Assembly: GCA_964467165.1 (NCBI GenBank)
Contig: CAYXOL010000007.1
Location: 62,001 to 126,000 of the forward strand
DNA: 64,000 bases
Direction of reading: 5' to 3'
Source of the DNA: Clostridium_AD sp964467165
GTDB lineage: Bacteria; Bacillota; Clostridia; Clostridiales; Clostridiaceae
The position numbers were made by a program, and so were the translations under genes. Under the pieces are notes generated by a model that searched no databases, was not told where the DNA came from, and was given only the letters and a program-made list of their open reading frames with translations. Shown one piece after another: positions 50,486-59,039 of the stretch (positions are counted from its first letter, which is position 1; each line of letters starts with the position of its first letter).

Positions 50486-50785
50486 CTATATGTTTTCGAA
50501 TTCATTTAATGTTTTTAACTTATTTTCAACTTTCATTTTTTCAACCCGTATGCTATCTAATTGCTGTAGCAGTTTTTTGTTCTCTACTTTTATGTTTTTG
50601 CTGGAATTGTGTTGAAGACCACTTTCTGCGAGCTCTAAAGAATATTGAAGTTCCTGTTCAAGCTTATTTTTATAAGTTTCTTCAAATTCTTTTTCTACTT
50701 GAGTTAACTCTTCGTTCAAAGTGGTTTTCATACTGTCAATAACCTGTCTTGACACTTCTGATTTAATTTGCTCTTCAGTTTTCAT
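50486..50785 (-). CDS. Small coiled-coil protein of unknown function
   Basis: A 99-residue protein, strongly charged and without cysteine or glycine-rich motifs. Heptad-like leucines run through residues 15-95 (LNEELTQVEKEFEETYKNKL, LLQQLDSIRVEKMKVENKLK), so it is probably a coiled coil over nearly its whole length. AAGGAG lies ten bases before the ATG on the minus strand and a terminator follows, which supports a real gene although I do not recognise the family. It sits between sigG and the ribonuclease J gene, in opposite orientation to both. No membrane segment. Confidence 0.65.
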   Translation of the reverse strand: MKTEEQIKSEVSRQVIDSMKTTLNEELTQVEKEFEETYKNKLEQELQYSLELAESGLQHNSSKNIKVENKKLLQQLDSIRVEKMKVENKLKTLNEFENI

Positions 50786-50877
50786 CTTAGTTTAGCTCCT
50801 TATAGTTTATTGTTTTAATGTTCTTATTTATACTAATAGGGTGCTCATTAATTTTTTTAGTATTCTTTTAAATATTT

Positions 50878-50907
50878 TTGCTAAATTAGGTGTAGAACAG
50901 CTATAAC
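50878..50907 (+). promoter_or_regulatory. Possible sigma-A promoter of the ribonuclease J gene
   Basis: TTGCTA (50878-50883) and TATAAC (50902-50907) with 18 bases between, 119 bases before the GTG start. A weaker match than others in the window. Confidence 0.4.
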
Positions 50908-51025
50908 TTTAAAGATAAAGATTTATATGAATTACTGATATTAGCAGTATTAATATCACTATACATGGCAAAAATAATCAAAATCAATTAATAATATAAT
51001 CAATATAAAAGAAGGGGAGAGTTTA

Positions 51026-52690
51026 GTGAAAAATGAACAAAGTATAAAGGTTATTCCGCTAGGCGGGCTTGGAGAGATAGGTAAGAATATAACAGCTATA
51101 GAATATGAGGATGAGATCATTGTAATAGATTGTGGTATTTCATTTCCAGATGAGGAAATGTATGGTGTTGATTTAGTAATTCCGGATATATCTTATTTGA
51201 AAAATAAGGCAGAAAAAGTAAAAGGTATTTTTTTAACTCATGGACATGAAGACCATATAGGAGCATTGCCCTATATTTTAAAGCAATTAAATGTTCCTAT
51301 TTATGGTACTAAGCTAACATTGGGAATAGTTGTAAATAAGCTAAATGAGCACAATATATTATCGGATTGTGAACTTCACAATGTAAATGCTGGAGATATA
51401 ATACAACTAAAAAATTTAAAAGTAGAATTTATAAGGGTCACTCACAGCATAGCTGACTCATGTGCTATTGCCATTCACACACCACTGGGTGTTATATTAC
51501 ATACTGGAGACTTTAAAATTGATTTTACCCCTATAGATGGATTAGTCATGGATCTAGAACGTATATCAAATTTAGGAAAGGAGGGCGTAATGCTCCTCAT
51601 GGCGGATAGCACAAATGTAGAACGTGTAGGGCATACCATTTCAGAAAAAGTTATAGGAAAGACACTAACTAGAATACTTTCAAGTGCAGAGGGGAGAGTT
51701 ATTGTAGCCACCTTTGCCTCAAACATTCATAGAATGCAGCAAATAGCAGATGCCTCTGTAATGTATAATAGAAAAATTGTTTTTAGTGGACGGAGTATGG
51801 AGAACATCTCAAAAGTGGCTATGGACCTTGGATATCTTCATATACCAGAAGGTTTCATTATAAGCATGGATGATATGAGAAACTACAATAACAAAAATAT
51901 TACAATAATAACTACTGGAAGTCAGGGTGAGCCTATGGCTGGACTTGCTAGAATAGCTTTTTCTACTCATAGGAAAATCACCATTGAACCAGAGGATTTA
52001 TTTATTATTTCTGCATCTCCAATTCCAGGAAATGAGAAACTTATATCTAAAGTAATAGATGAATTATTCAAAAAAGGGGCAGAGGTAATTTATGAGGAGT
52101 TAGAAGAAGTACACGTATCCGGTCACGCCTATCAAGAAGAATTAAAATTAATTCATGCCTTAGTTCATCCTAAATATTTTATGCCAGTTCATGGTGAATA
52201 CAGGCATATAAGGCAGCATGCTAAATTAGCACAACAATTAGGTATGCAAAGTGAAAATATATTTACTATGGAAACAGGGCAGATATTAGAAATTACTGCA
52301 GATGAAGCTAAAATTGCAGGGAGGGTGCACACTGGCGCTGTATTTGTAGATGGTCTAGGTGTAGGGGACGTTGGAAGTATAGTACTTAGAGATAGAAAGC
52401 ACTTAGCAGAAGATGGTATGATGACAATAGTAGTTACATTAGAACGTGAATCCTATAGTATTATTGCAGGACCAGATATAATCACCCGTGGATTCATATA
52501 TGCAAAAGAATCAGATGAATTACTTAATGAAGTAAAAGAGATTGTGCGGATTGAACTTAACAAATGCTTAGACAATAAAATTATTGAATGGTATGTATTA
52601 AAATCTAATATGAAAAAAGCCGTAGAGCGATATTTATATAACCAAACTAATCGTCGGCCAATCATTTTCCCAATAATTATGGAGATTTAA
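51026..52690 (+). CDS. rnj: Ribonuclease J
   Basis: A 554-residue metallo-beta-lactamase/beta-CASP nuclease that degrades and matures RNA with endo- and 5'-3' exonuclease activity. LTHGHEDHIGALPYIL (zinc motif HxHxDH), TGDFKID, ADSTN, ATFASNIHRMQQIAD (beta-CASP), SGRSMENIS, SGHAYQEEL and PVHGEYRHI are all present, in order. The C-terminal domain follows to residue 554. It starts with GTG at 51026, seven bases after GGGGAG. The terminator lies just beyond a 29-bp repeat. The window shows only one RNase J. Confidence 0.95.
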   Translation: MKNEQSIKVIPLGGLGEIGKNITAIEYEDEIIVIDCGISFPDEEMYGVDLVIPDISYLKNKAEKVKGIFLTHGHEDHIGALPYILKQLNVPIYGTKLTLGIVVNKLNEHNILSDCELHNVNAGDIIQLKNLKVEFIRVTHSIADSCAIAIHTPLGVILHTGDFKIDFTPIDGLVMDLERISNLGKEGVMLLMADSTNVERVGHTISEKVIGKTLTRILSSAEGRVIVATFASNIHRMQQIADASVMYNRKIVFSGRSMENISKVAMDLGYLHIPEGFIISMDDMRNYNNKNITIITTGSQGEPMAGLARIAFSTHRKITIEPEDLFIISASPIPGNEKLISKVIDELFKKGAEVIYEELEEVHVSGHAYQEELKLIHALVHPKYFMPVHGEYRHIRQHAKLAQQLGMQSENIFTMETGQILEITADEAKIAGRVHTGAVFVDGLGVGDVGSIVLRDRKHLAEDGMMTIVVTLERESYSIIAGPDIITRGFIYAKESDELLNEVKEIVRIELNKCLDNKIIEWYVLKSNMKKAVERYLYNQTNRRPIIFPIIMEI

Positions 52691-52695
52691 CAAAC

Positions 52696-52724
52696 TAGTG
52701 CCACCCACGTGGCAAGTGGCATGT
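52696..52724 (+). repeat. 29-bp inverted repeat, left copy
   Basis: Begins TAGTGCCACCC and ends AAGTGGCATGT, six bases after the ribonuclease J stop. It is the reverse complement of 54904-54932 except for one base. The unit contains the palindrome CCACGTGG and complementary ends GTGCCAC/GTGGCA, so a single copy can fold. Together the two copies bound a 2.2 kb segment with two minus-strand genes. Confidence 0.9.
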
Positions 52725-52755
52725 AAAAGCTGAGGATTTAACGCCCTCAGCTTTT
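52725..52755. terminator. Bidirectional terminator between rnj and the amidase gene
   Basis: AAAAGCTGAGG and CCTCAGCTTTT form a perfect stem with a 9-base loop and T-rich tail, directly abutting the left 29-bp repeat. Confidence 0.88.
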
Positions 52756-52766
52756 AATATTTTTTG

Positions 52767-53882
52767 TTAATAATGAACTCTAACTAACCAAAATTTAATG
52801 CCTTTATTGCTCCATCCAAGATCCCAAGGTACTTTATTTCTATCTGAATTATGACAACTAACCAAGGAATATCCTCTTGAATCTGCTCCTGTAACAACAG
52901 AAATATGAGTGATGTCATTTTTCTTTTCATAGGCAATAAAGTCTCCTGGAAGCAATTTATAGCTAGATTTGTATACTTTGTCGTAGCTTCCATAGGCAAT
53001 AACTGAGGCTCTACCACTGTTTGTCATGTAACTTTTAAAACCATCTGCATTTAGCCAACTTCTTGTTGCTCCATTTTTATCATAGGCCCATGCAGAATTC
53101 TTTCTGAATTTACCTCCTTCAAAAAGAATCTGTGATGCAAAGTTTGCGCAATCTCCACCTTGAGGGTTATAATCCCTATATTTTTTATTATATTTATATT
53201 CATTTTCTGCATTGCTTGCAGCTCCACAATATTTATCAGCATATTCTGTAGCTTTGATTCTTCTCTTGTCTATGCTAGATAAATCTCGTGCATTTTGGGA
53301 TAATATATACTTTTGTATAGAATCAGCCTTAATATTATCTAAATTTAGTGAATCTCCAAAGGGATCTTTATACCATTCTTTGGAAATTATCCAAGAATCA
53401 TCTTTACTAGTGAGTTTTAATATATGATAGGTTCCAATTGTTGATGTGTTTTCTAGTTCTGGCTGATTTAAATATACATATTTATATTCTGTGGAACACA
53501 ATAGGTAGATGGAAAATGTATCAATGTTGCCTTTAATTGTTTTTATAATTATAGTTGGTGTAATATTTGTAAATTTAACTCCTTGTTTTTGTGCCCAATT
53601 ATTAATATAATTCATCTTTCTTTTTTCATATTCATAAGCCCAAGTTCCATATTTTGTGTCCGTATTATAAATTGATTTTATTAATTCTAAGTCACCGCTT
53701 AGTATTGCTTTGTTTCTCTTTTGAAAAATTTGCTCTATATAACTAGTAACTTCTTTTTTCTCATCATCCGTTGCAGCATAGGTATAGATAGGAGCGCATA
53801 ACTGAAGTAGTAAAATAAGCATTATAGATATAAATAATGTGATTTTGGACCATTGTAAATTTGACCTTTTTAAAAATCTCAT
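52767..53882 (-). CDS. Secreted amidase-domain (CHAP/NlpC-like) cell-wall protein
   Basis: A 371-residue exported protein. A signal peptide spans about residues 12-36 (hydrophobic core ending near AATDDE). Residues 37-205 are a non-catalytic region. The C-terminal Amidase_6 domain (PF12671) starts at about residue 210, with PQGGDCANFASQILFEGG supplying the cysteine, NDITHISVVTG the histidine and VSCHNSDRNK the third polar residue, a papain-like triad. Its probable task is hydrolysis of an amide bond in the wall. TAGGAGTAGG precedes the ATG on the minus strand. It follows the M15 peptidase gene by 15 bases, forming an operon. Confidence 0.82.
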   Translation of the reverse strand: MRFLKRSNLQWSKITLFISIMLILLLQLCAPIYTYAATDDEKKEVTSYIEQIFQKRNKAILSGDLELIKSIYNTDTKYGTWAYEYEKRKMNYINNWAQKQGVKFTNITPTIIIKTIKGNIDTFSIYLLCSTEYKYVYLNQPELENTSTIGTYHILKLTSKDDSWIISKEWYKDPFGDSLNLDNIKADSIQKYILSQNARDLSSIDKRRIKATEYADKYCGAASNAENEYKYNKKYRDYNPQGGDCANFASQILFEGGKFRKNSAWAYDKNGATRSWLNADGFKSYMTNSGRASVIAYGSYDKVYKSSYKLLPGDFIAYEKKNDITHISVVTGADSRGYSLVSCHNSDRNKVPWDLGWSNKGIKFWLVRVHY

Positions 53883-53897
53883 AATATCCTACTCCTA

Positions 53898-54833
53898 TTA
53901 TTTTATTAATGCATCAATTTTTTCTATAGCATTTTTTATATCCATTTGTTGTAATGGTGCACCTTCATACCATGATTTTGTTGAGTCCACACTATTACTA
54001 AAATAAAGTGCCTTTAAAATTATTTCTGGTCTATACTCAAAATGTAGGATGTCAAAGTGTGACCACTTACCACCCCAAACAAAGCCGTTGTTTTCAAAAA
54101 TCTTTACAAGTTCACTGGAATAAGAAGCTAATCTTTTTTCTCCTGATTCTTTGGAAGCCCATTTCCAATAGTCTCTTTTATCACTAGCAAGATCTATAGC
54201 AATTCCAAAAGCATGAGGACTTAATCTATTTGTACCTGAAATTACGCGGTAGTTAAAAGTACCACTACAGGGCAGGAGGCATTTTCTTACATTTTCATTT
54301 CTTTGTGAAAGGTGCGTTAGTTCTTTCATAACAACTTGCAATGAATTGGCTGCGCTATTACTCATATTAAATCCATAATTGTTGTAGCCTACCTTGACTT
54401 TTGTAAGTTTAGATTCAATAGTTTTTTTAGAAGAGCCATAAACTTCTGTTAATAATCCATAAGAACGTGAACGACCAGGATCATAATCTGTTTTCATGAT
54501 ACTTCTAACCGGGGATAGAGGATATATCTGTTCTAGAGTGTCTTGAAGATCCGGATTCGCTAATTTTTCTTGCGAATTTTTTATAGTTTTGTCATCGTAT
54601 AGGATCTTCTTACCAGACTTTAGCAATAAATAGATAGATCCATTTTTTTTCTCAACATTTACAACATATTCGGGATAAGCTATCATTAAGCATAATAGGT
54701 CTTGCTTCATTGTTACATTATATATATCGGTATTTTCCTTAGCAAAAGCAACATTTAAGGCAGGGCCTATTGTTACATTTAAGATGCGAAACAATAGAAT
54801 AGTAGCAAAAATTAAAGCAGAGTTTCTCGTCAT
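53898..54833 (-). CDS. M15-family (VanY2/CwlK-like) peptidoglycan peptidase, exported
   Basis: A 311-residue protein with an N-terminal signal-like segment (residues 3-30). The M15 peptidase domain is at residues 190-285: LSPHAFGIAIDLASDKRDYW has the S-x-H-x-x-G-x-A-x-D zinc signature (His and Asp), and GFVWGGKWSHFDILHFEYRPE holds the last histidine and catalytic acid. Members cleave D-Ala-D-Ala or L-Ala-D-Glu bonds of peptidoglycan. AAGGAGAT is just before the ATG on the minus strand. It is the promoter-proximal gene of a two-gene wall-remodelling unit inside the 29-bp repeats. Confidence 0.85.
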   Translation of the reverse strand: MTRNSALIFATILLFRILNVTIGPALNVAFAKENTDIYNVTMKQDLLCLMIAYPEYVVNVEKKNGSIYLLLKSGKKILYDDKTIKNSQEKLANPDLQDTLEQIYPLSPVRSIMKTDYDPGRSRSYGLLTEVYGSSKKTIESKLTKVKVGYNNYGFNMSNSAANSLQVVMKELTHLSQRNENVRKCLLPCSGTFNYRVISGTNRLSPHAFGIAIDLASDKRDYWKWASKESGEKRLASYSSELVKIFENNGFVWGGKWSHFDILHFEYRPEIILKALYFSNSVDSTKSWYEGAPLQQMDIKNAIEKIDALIK

Positions 54834-54903
54834 ATTAATATCTCCTTTTAAAAATACTTTTGCTATATAATTTCCATTGTATTGTTATAATATGTGTGGA
54901 TAA

Positions 54904-54932
54904 ACATGTCACTTGCCACGTGGGTGGCACTA
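54904..54932 (-). repeat. 29-bp inverted repeat, right copy
   Basis: Reads ACATGTCACTT...GGTGGCACTA on the plus strand; the reverse complement equals 52696-52724 except for one base (A for G near its end). Its last three bases form the TAG stop codon of the SDR gene on the minus strand, so the repeat abuts and overlaps that gene. Confidence 0.9.
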
Positions 54933-55799
54933 ACCATTTATGACAATTCCCCCATTTACATGTATAGTTTCACCACTTATATAGGAAGCACCAGTGGAAG
55001 CTAAAAATACATAAGTTTCAGCAAGTTCTACAGGTTGACCTGGCCTACCCATGGGAGTTTTGCTTCCAAATTCCCCAACCTCGCTGGCACTAAATGAGGC
55101 AGGGATAAGAGGAGTCCATATTGGACCGGGGGCCACTGCATTAACTCGTATCTTTCTACTTGAAAGTGAAAGAGCGAGAGAGCGTGTAAATGCAACTATT
55201 GCTCCCTTAGTTGAGGAATAATCTATTAGTGTTTTATGGCCCTCATAGGCTGTAACAGAAGTTGTATTTATAATTGTAGCACCTTCTTTTAAATGAGGTA
55301 GTGCGGCTTTTACCATATAAAACATTGCAAATATATTGGTCTTAAAAGTTTTATCTAATTGCTCCACTGTAATATCTTCAATACTATTTTGAGGATGCTG
55401 CTCAGCGGCGTTGTTTACAAGAATATCTATTTTGCCAAGCTCGCTTATTGTTTTACCAACAACTTCCTTGCAGAAAGTGTCATCTCCTATATCGCCAGGG
55501 ATCAAAATACACTTTTTACCTTTTAGTTCAATAAGTTTTTGTGTGTCCTTTGCATCGCCATGCTCATCAAGATATACTATGGCAATATCTGCGCCTTCCC
55601 TTGCATAAGCCAGGGCAACGGCTTTTCCAATGCCACTATCACCACCTGTGATTAAGGCAACTTTATTCATTAATTTTCCAGAACCTATACAAGCAGGATT
55701 TTCAAAAATAGGTCTTGGATTCATGAGTGATTCTAGCCCTGGTTGTTTATCTTGTTTTTGCTCAGGCAGTTTCATTGGATAATTAAAATTTTCATTCAT
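54930..55799 (-). CDS. Short-chain dehydrogenase/reductase (YhdF/YghA-type)
   Basis: A 289-residue SDR oxidoreductase. An N-terminal tail rich in P and Q (KLPEQKQDKQPGLESLMNP) is typical of the YhdF/YhxC/YghA subgroup. VALITGGDSGIGKAVALAYA is the NAD(P) site, ILVNNAAEQHP the NNAG-like motif, and the catalytic triad is Ser in NTTSVTAYEG, then YSSTKGAIV (Tyr and Lys). AAAGGAGC precedes ATG at 55799, whereas a 50-residue upstream extension in the same frame has no such site. It is convergent with nothing; its stop TAG is supplied by the right 29-bp repeat. The substrate is unknown. Confidence 0.9.
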   Translation of the reverse strand: MNENFNYPMKLPEQKQDKQPGLESLMNPRPIFENPACIGSGKLMNKVALITGGDSGIGKAVALAYAREGADIAIVYLDEHGDAKDTQKLIELKGKKCILIPGDIGDDTFCKEVVGKTISELGKIDILVNNAAEQHPQNSIEDITVEQLDKTFKTNIFAMFYMVKAALPHLKEGATIINTTSVTAYEGHKTLIDYSSTKGAIVAFTRSLALSLSSRKIRVNAVAPGPIWTPLIPASFSASEVGEFGSKTPMGRPGQPVELAETYVFLASTGASYISGETIHVNGGIVING

Positions 55800-55922
55800 A
55801 AAAATAGCTCCTTTCTTAATTAAATATATTTTGTACACATAGTTTGTGGTAAATATTAATTTATATTCACTTGGGATGAAATCTACTATAATAATAGAAG
55901 AATAGTAAGAAACGTAGAAATA

Positions 55923-56206
55923 TGTTATAATTAAAAAATATGAGTACAACGAACATTTAATAAAAATAAAATTGAAGTTGATATAAGTGAAACAAATTTA
56001 TTTATAAATAAAGACCTATAAAGTCAGGGTTAAAATGAAGATTAATCAGCCTAGATTACTCATATCGTTAATAAAGGGTGGTTTCTTAGATGCAATATAA
56101 TCATGCACGAAAGTTGTTGTTTCCAATTTTCAAGAAGATTCATAATAGGATATCAGTGATTTGCGACATTTAAAGTTCAAGACGACCACTTCCAAAGGAG
56201 AAAATA
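55923..56206 (+). promoter_or_regulatory. Extended -10 promoter and long leader of the DEAD-box helicase gene
   Basis: TGTTATAAT at 55923-55931 is an extended -10 without a clear -35. Transcription from there would give a leader of about 270 bases with no ORF. GGTGGT near 56078 and ACGACCACC-type sequence near 56186 could pair over a long loop. Long leaders are usual for cold-inducible helicase genes. The rest of the 55800-56206 gap shows nothing else that I can identify. Confidence 0.4.
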
Positions 56207-57505
56207 ATGTTATTCGAAAACTTAAATCTTATTACGCCAATAAAAAAAGCACTAGTAACAGAAGGATATGTAGAAGCTACTCCCATACAGGAGGCAGCAA
56301 TTCCTAGTATATTGAAAGGAAAAGACTTTCTTGGATGTGCTCAAACAGGTACTGGGAAGACAGCAGCTTTTGCTATTCCTATACTTCAAATCCTTTGTGG
56401 AAAGCAAAAAGTTATAAAGGGACCTAAAAATATAAAGGCCCTAATTCTTGCACCAACAAGGGAACTTGCAATTCAAATAGGAGAAAGCTTTGATGCATAC
56501 GGCAAACATATGAATCTTACTAGTGCAGTTATTTTTGGAGGAGTATCTCAAAAGAATCAAACAGACGCTTTAAGAGGTGGCGTAGATATATTAATTGCAA
56601 CTACTGGTAGATTGCTTGACCTAATGGATCAGAGATTTATTAATATACATCATGTAGAAATGTTTGTACTTGATGAGGCAGATCGTATGCTTGATATGGG
56701 ATTCTTACGTGACGTAAAAAAAGTTATAGCTCAACTACCGAAAATTAAACAAACAATGTTATTTTCAGCAACTATGCCACCGGAAATTTCAAAATTAGTG
56801 GATTCTCTTCTTGTGGATCCTGTAAAGGTAGCAGTTACACCTGTTTCCTCCACTATTGAGCTTATTGATCAGGCGGTGTACTTTGTAGATAAAAAAGATA
56901 AAAAACCTCTACTTATTAATTTGCTACAAGATAAGTCCATAGCTTCTGCTTTGGTATTCTCAAGAACAAAGCATGGGGCAAACAAAATCACTAAGGATCT
57001 TAACAATTCAGGTATAGAAGCCCAAGCAATTCATGGTAATAAATCACAAAGTGCAAGACAACTTGCCTTAAATAATTTTAAGTCTGGTATTACAAGAGTG
57101 CTTGTGGCAACAGATATAGCTGCAAGAGGTATCGATGTTGAGGAATTATCTCATGTAATCAACTTTGATTTGCCCAATATACCAGAGACATATGTACATA
57201 GAATAGGAAGAACTGGTAGAGCTGGACTTGGTGGAGTTGCAATATCCTTTTGTGATGAGGAAGAAAAACCATTTCTTAAAGATATTCAAAAACTTATAGC
57301 AAAATCAATACCTGTAATAGAGGATCATCCTTATCCAGCAAGTAATTTACCAATAGTTGTTATTAAGGATGCTGCAAAGAAAACCCCTGCTGGAAAGTCA
57401 GGAGCAAATGCTTATGCTAGAAGAAATGAAAGAAATCAATCAGCAAGGCAACAACCTAGAAATGCTGGAGCAAATACTAGAACAAATACTAGAACATCAA
57501 GATAA
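56207..57505 (+). CDS. DEAD-box RNA helicase
   Basis: A 432-residue ATP-dependent RNA helicase of RhlE type. Motifs in order: the Q motif (TPIQEAAIP), I (AQTGTGKT), Ia (PTRELA), II (DEAD in FVLDEADRMLDMGF), III (SAT), IV (ALVFSRTKHG), V (ATDIAARGID), VI (YVHRIGRTGRAG). The C-terminal tail is basic with repeated TNTRT units (NTRTNTRTSR). Such helicases unwind RNA in ribosome assembly and at low temperature. GGAG precedes the ATG. Own promoter and terminator. Orthology to a specific named helicase (RhlE, CshA) is not resolved. Confidence 0.94.
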   Translation: MLFENLNLITPIKKALVTEGYVEATPIQEAAIPSILKGKDFLGCAQTGTGKTAAFAIPILQILCGKQKVIKGPKNIKALILAPTRELAIQIGESFDAYGKHMNLTSAVIFGGVSQKNQTDALRGGVDILIATTGRLLDLMDQRFINIHHVEMFVLDEADRMLDMGFLRDVKKVIAQLPKIKQTMLFSATMPPEISKLVDSLLVDPVKVAVTPVSSTIELIDQAVYFVDKKDKKPLLINLLQDKSIASALVFSRTKHGANKITKDLNNSGIEAQAIHGNKSQSARQLALNNFKSGITRVLVATDIAARGIDVEELSHVINFDLPNIPETYVHRIGRTGRAGLGGVAISFCDEEEKPFLKDIQKLIAKSIPVIEDHPYPASNLPIVVIKDAAKKTPAGKSGANAYARRNERNQSARQQPRNAGANTRTNTRTSR

Positions 57506-57512
57506 AAAGCAT

Positions 57513-57547
57513 AAAGCCAATGATTATATTAAATAATCATTGGCTTT
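57513..57547 (+). terminator. Intrinsic terminator after the helicase gene
   Basis: AAAGCCAATGATTAT pairs with ATAATCATTGGCTTT over a short loop. The gap from here to 57832 also holds an AATCCATAT/ATATGGATT hairpin (57551-57577) and one small minus-strand reading frame, nothing else. Confidence 0.88.
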
Positions 57548-57581
57548 ACTAATCCATATTTTAAATTATATATGGATTTAC

Positions 57582-57659
57582 TTAGTAATCTCCGTTTTTA
57601 GCCTTAGCAATACTGCCTACGCTTAAAACTATAAATCTTTTGATTAACATAACTAACAT
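57582..57659 (-). CDS. Very small candidate peptide gene (25 codons)
   Basis: On the minus strand GGGGAG is followed by an ATG (57659) and an in-frame ATG three codons later (57650, ideal spacing). Downstream are a hydrophobic stretch and a basic, polar end: LIKRFIVLSVGSIAKAKNGDY. An extended -10 (TGGTTATACTAT) lies upstream on the minus strand and a hairpin follows the stop codon. No homologue is recognised. It may be a leader peptide, an unannotated small protein or chance. Confidence 0.28.
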   Translation of the reverse strand: MLVMLIKRFIVLSVGSIAKAKNGDY

Positions 57660-57832
57660 CTCCCCACTATGTGTTTAATGTTGGCTAGTTGACTACATTA
57701 ATAGTATAACCAAGACTTAAAAAGATATACATAAAAAAAATTATATAATTATATAATTTTGCGGAAATTGCACAAATATGGTAAAATACACTTGAGTATT
57801 ATTGGATCTAAAAAGAAAAAGAGGTGGTAACA

Positions 57833-58564
57833 ATGATTTTAGATGACACTGAAATGTACAATGCTATAATAATAGAATTTAAGTTAAGTGGCTCTATTCT
57901 AGAAAATATAAAAAGTGAAGTCGGAAATTTAATCCAATATAGAAATGATATATGCAAACTTTTAAAAATACCACAGTTTGATTCTGAGGATTTGGATAGA
58001 TATAAAAAAGAGTATATAAAAAATATAAATATAAATAAATTTAAGATAAAAGAATTTAAAAACACACAAATAGAGCTAAATAATAAAATAAAACAATGTA
58101 AGCAGGAAATTAAAATAATTAAACTGCATATGAATATTTTAGAAAATAAAATAGTGGAAGAGCGAAAACAAAGTAAAAAATATAATGCAGCTCTTCGGAT
58201 TTTTCTTAAAAGAGAAAAATTTAAATTTATTAAGAAAATACTTTTTAAAAGTTATAGAAGTGTATTTTTGAAGTATACTGATGAGGCCAGCATAAAAGTT
58301 AAAATCTTACAATGCAATAAAAGAAAAGAAAAAATTAGGCAAGAAAAACAATATGAAAATAATAGTATAATAAAATATAAGAGAAGGATTATTGAGGATA
58401 AAGTAGCCTTAGCCAAAATGAGAAAGTGTATTATAAATATGGAAAAAGCCATTGAAGTTTTTCAAAGTAAAATTCATAGTTTAGAGGAATATAGCCAAAT
58501 AGAGGAGCAGTTTAGGATAAATGCTGAAAATTACAAAAAAATAAGGCATCTTAAAAACAAATAA
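57833..58564 (+). CDS. Coiled-coil protein of unknown function
   Basis: About 243 residues, very rich in K, I, E and N. GAGGTGG lies just before the ATG at 57833; the GTG at 57824 would be inside that site. Most of residues 60-235 is predicted as coiled coil (NTQIELNNKIKQCKQEIKII; KRRIIEDKVALAKMRKCI), interrupted by a basic patch RKQSKKYNAALRIFLKREK. There is no signal peptide, membrane segment or catalytic motif. A structural or scaffold role is a guess. It is flanked by the helicase gene upstream and converges with the glutaredoxin gene. Codon use is like that of its neighbours. Confidence 0.6.
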   Translation: MILDDTEMYNAIIIEFKLSGSILENIKSEVGNLIQYRNDICKLLKIPQFDSEDLDRYKKEYIKNININKFKIKEFKNTQIELNNKIKQCKQEIKIIKLHMNILENKIVEERKQSKKYNAALRIFLKREKFKFIKKILFKSYRSVFLKYTDEASIKVKILQCNKRKEKIRQEKQYENNSIIKYKRRIIEDKVALAKMRKCIINMEKAIEVFQSKIHSLEEYSQIEEQFRINAENYKKIRHLKNK

Positions 58565-58604
58565 TATAAGACTAATTGTTTTTAGATGCCAATATAAACT
58601 TTCT

Positions 58605-58865
58605 CTATTTTAATGCCATTTCAAATATCTTGTTAACGATATTTTTAGAGGCAGCACCTTCATGAATTTTAACTCCGTCTACATAGTAGGTAGGTACATA
58701 ATAGTAAGTGTATTGTTTTGCTATATCAGGCTGAAGTTCTTCATCAATTATTTTAATTTCAATACCTGCGTACTCAGGATTTTGTTTTTTTATATCCTCA
58801 TGCCAAGCAAGAGCTCTTTTGCAGTATGGACACCATTCAGTTACAAACATAATTACTGGTTTCAT
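58605..58865 (-). CDS. Glutaredoxin/thioredoxin-like protein
   Basis: An 86-residue protein with the dithiol active site CPYC in VTEWCPYCKRALAWH, the cis-proline in YYYVPTYYVDG and a C-terminal helix; the overall layout is that of a single-domain glutaredoxin. It would act in thiol-disulfide exchange or as a thioredoxin-type reductant in the cytoplasm. GGTGGTGAT precedes the ATG on the minus strand. It lies alone, converging with the coiled-coil gene and diverging from the AI-2E-type gene. Confidence 0.88.
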   Translation of the reverse strand: MKPVIMFVTEWCPYCKRALAWHEDIKKQNPEYAGIEIKIIDEELQPDIAKQYTYYYVPTYYVDGVKIHEGAASKNIVNKIFEMALK

Positions 58866-59039
58866 TTATTATCACCACCAAACTTTCTAATTATATATAT
58901 ATAATACATATATAATTAGTATACACTATTTTTCACATTCTTCATCTATTATAATAATAATTATTTATAGAAATCAAATAAATGATTTGATATAATGAAA
59001 TTGATAAAAAAAAATTTAACAAACAAAGGAGCACCTAGA

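Noticed and set aside
55800..55949. N-terminal extension of the SDR protein with a hydrophobic segment
   Set aside because: The SD AAAGGAGC directly precedes ATG 55799, and the extra 50 residues look like translated intergenic AT-rich DNA.
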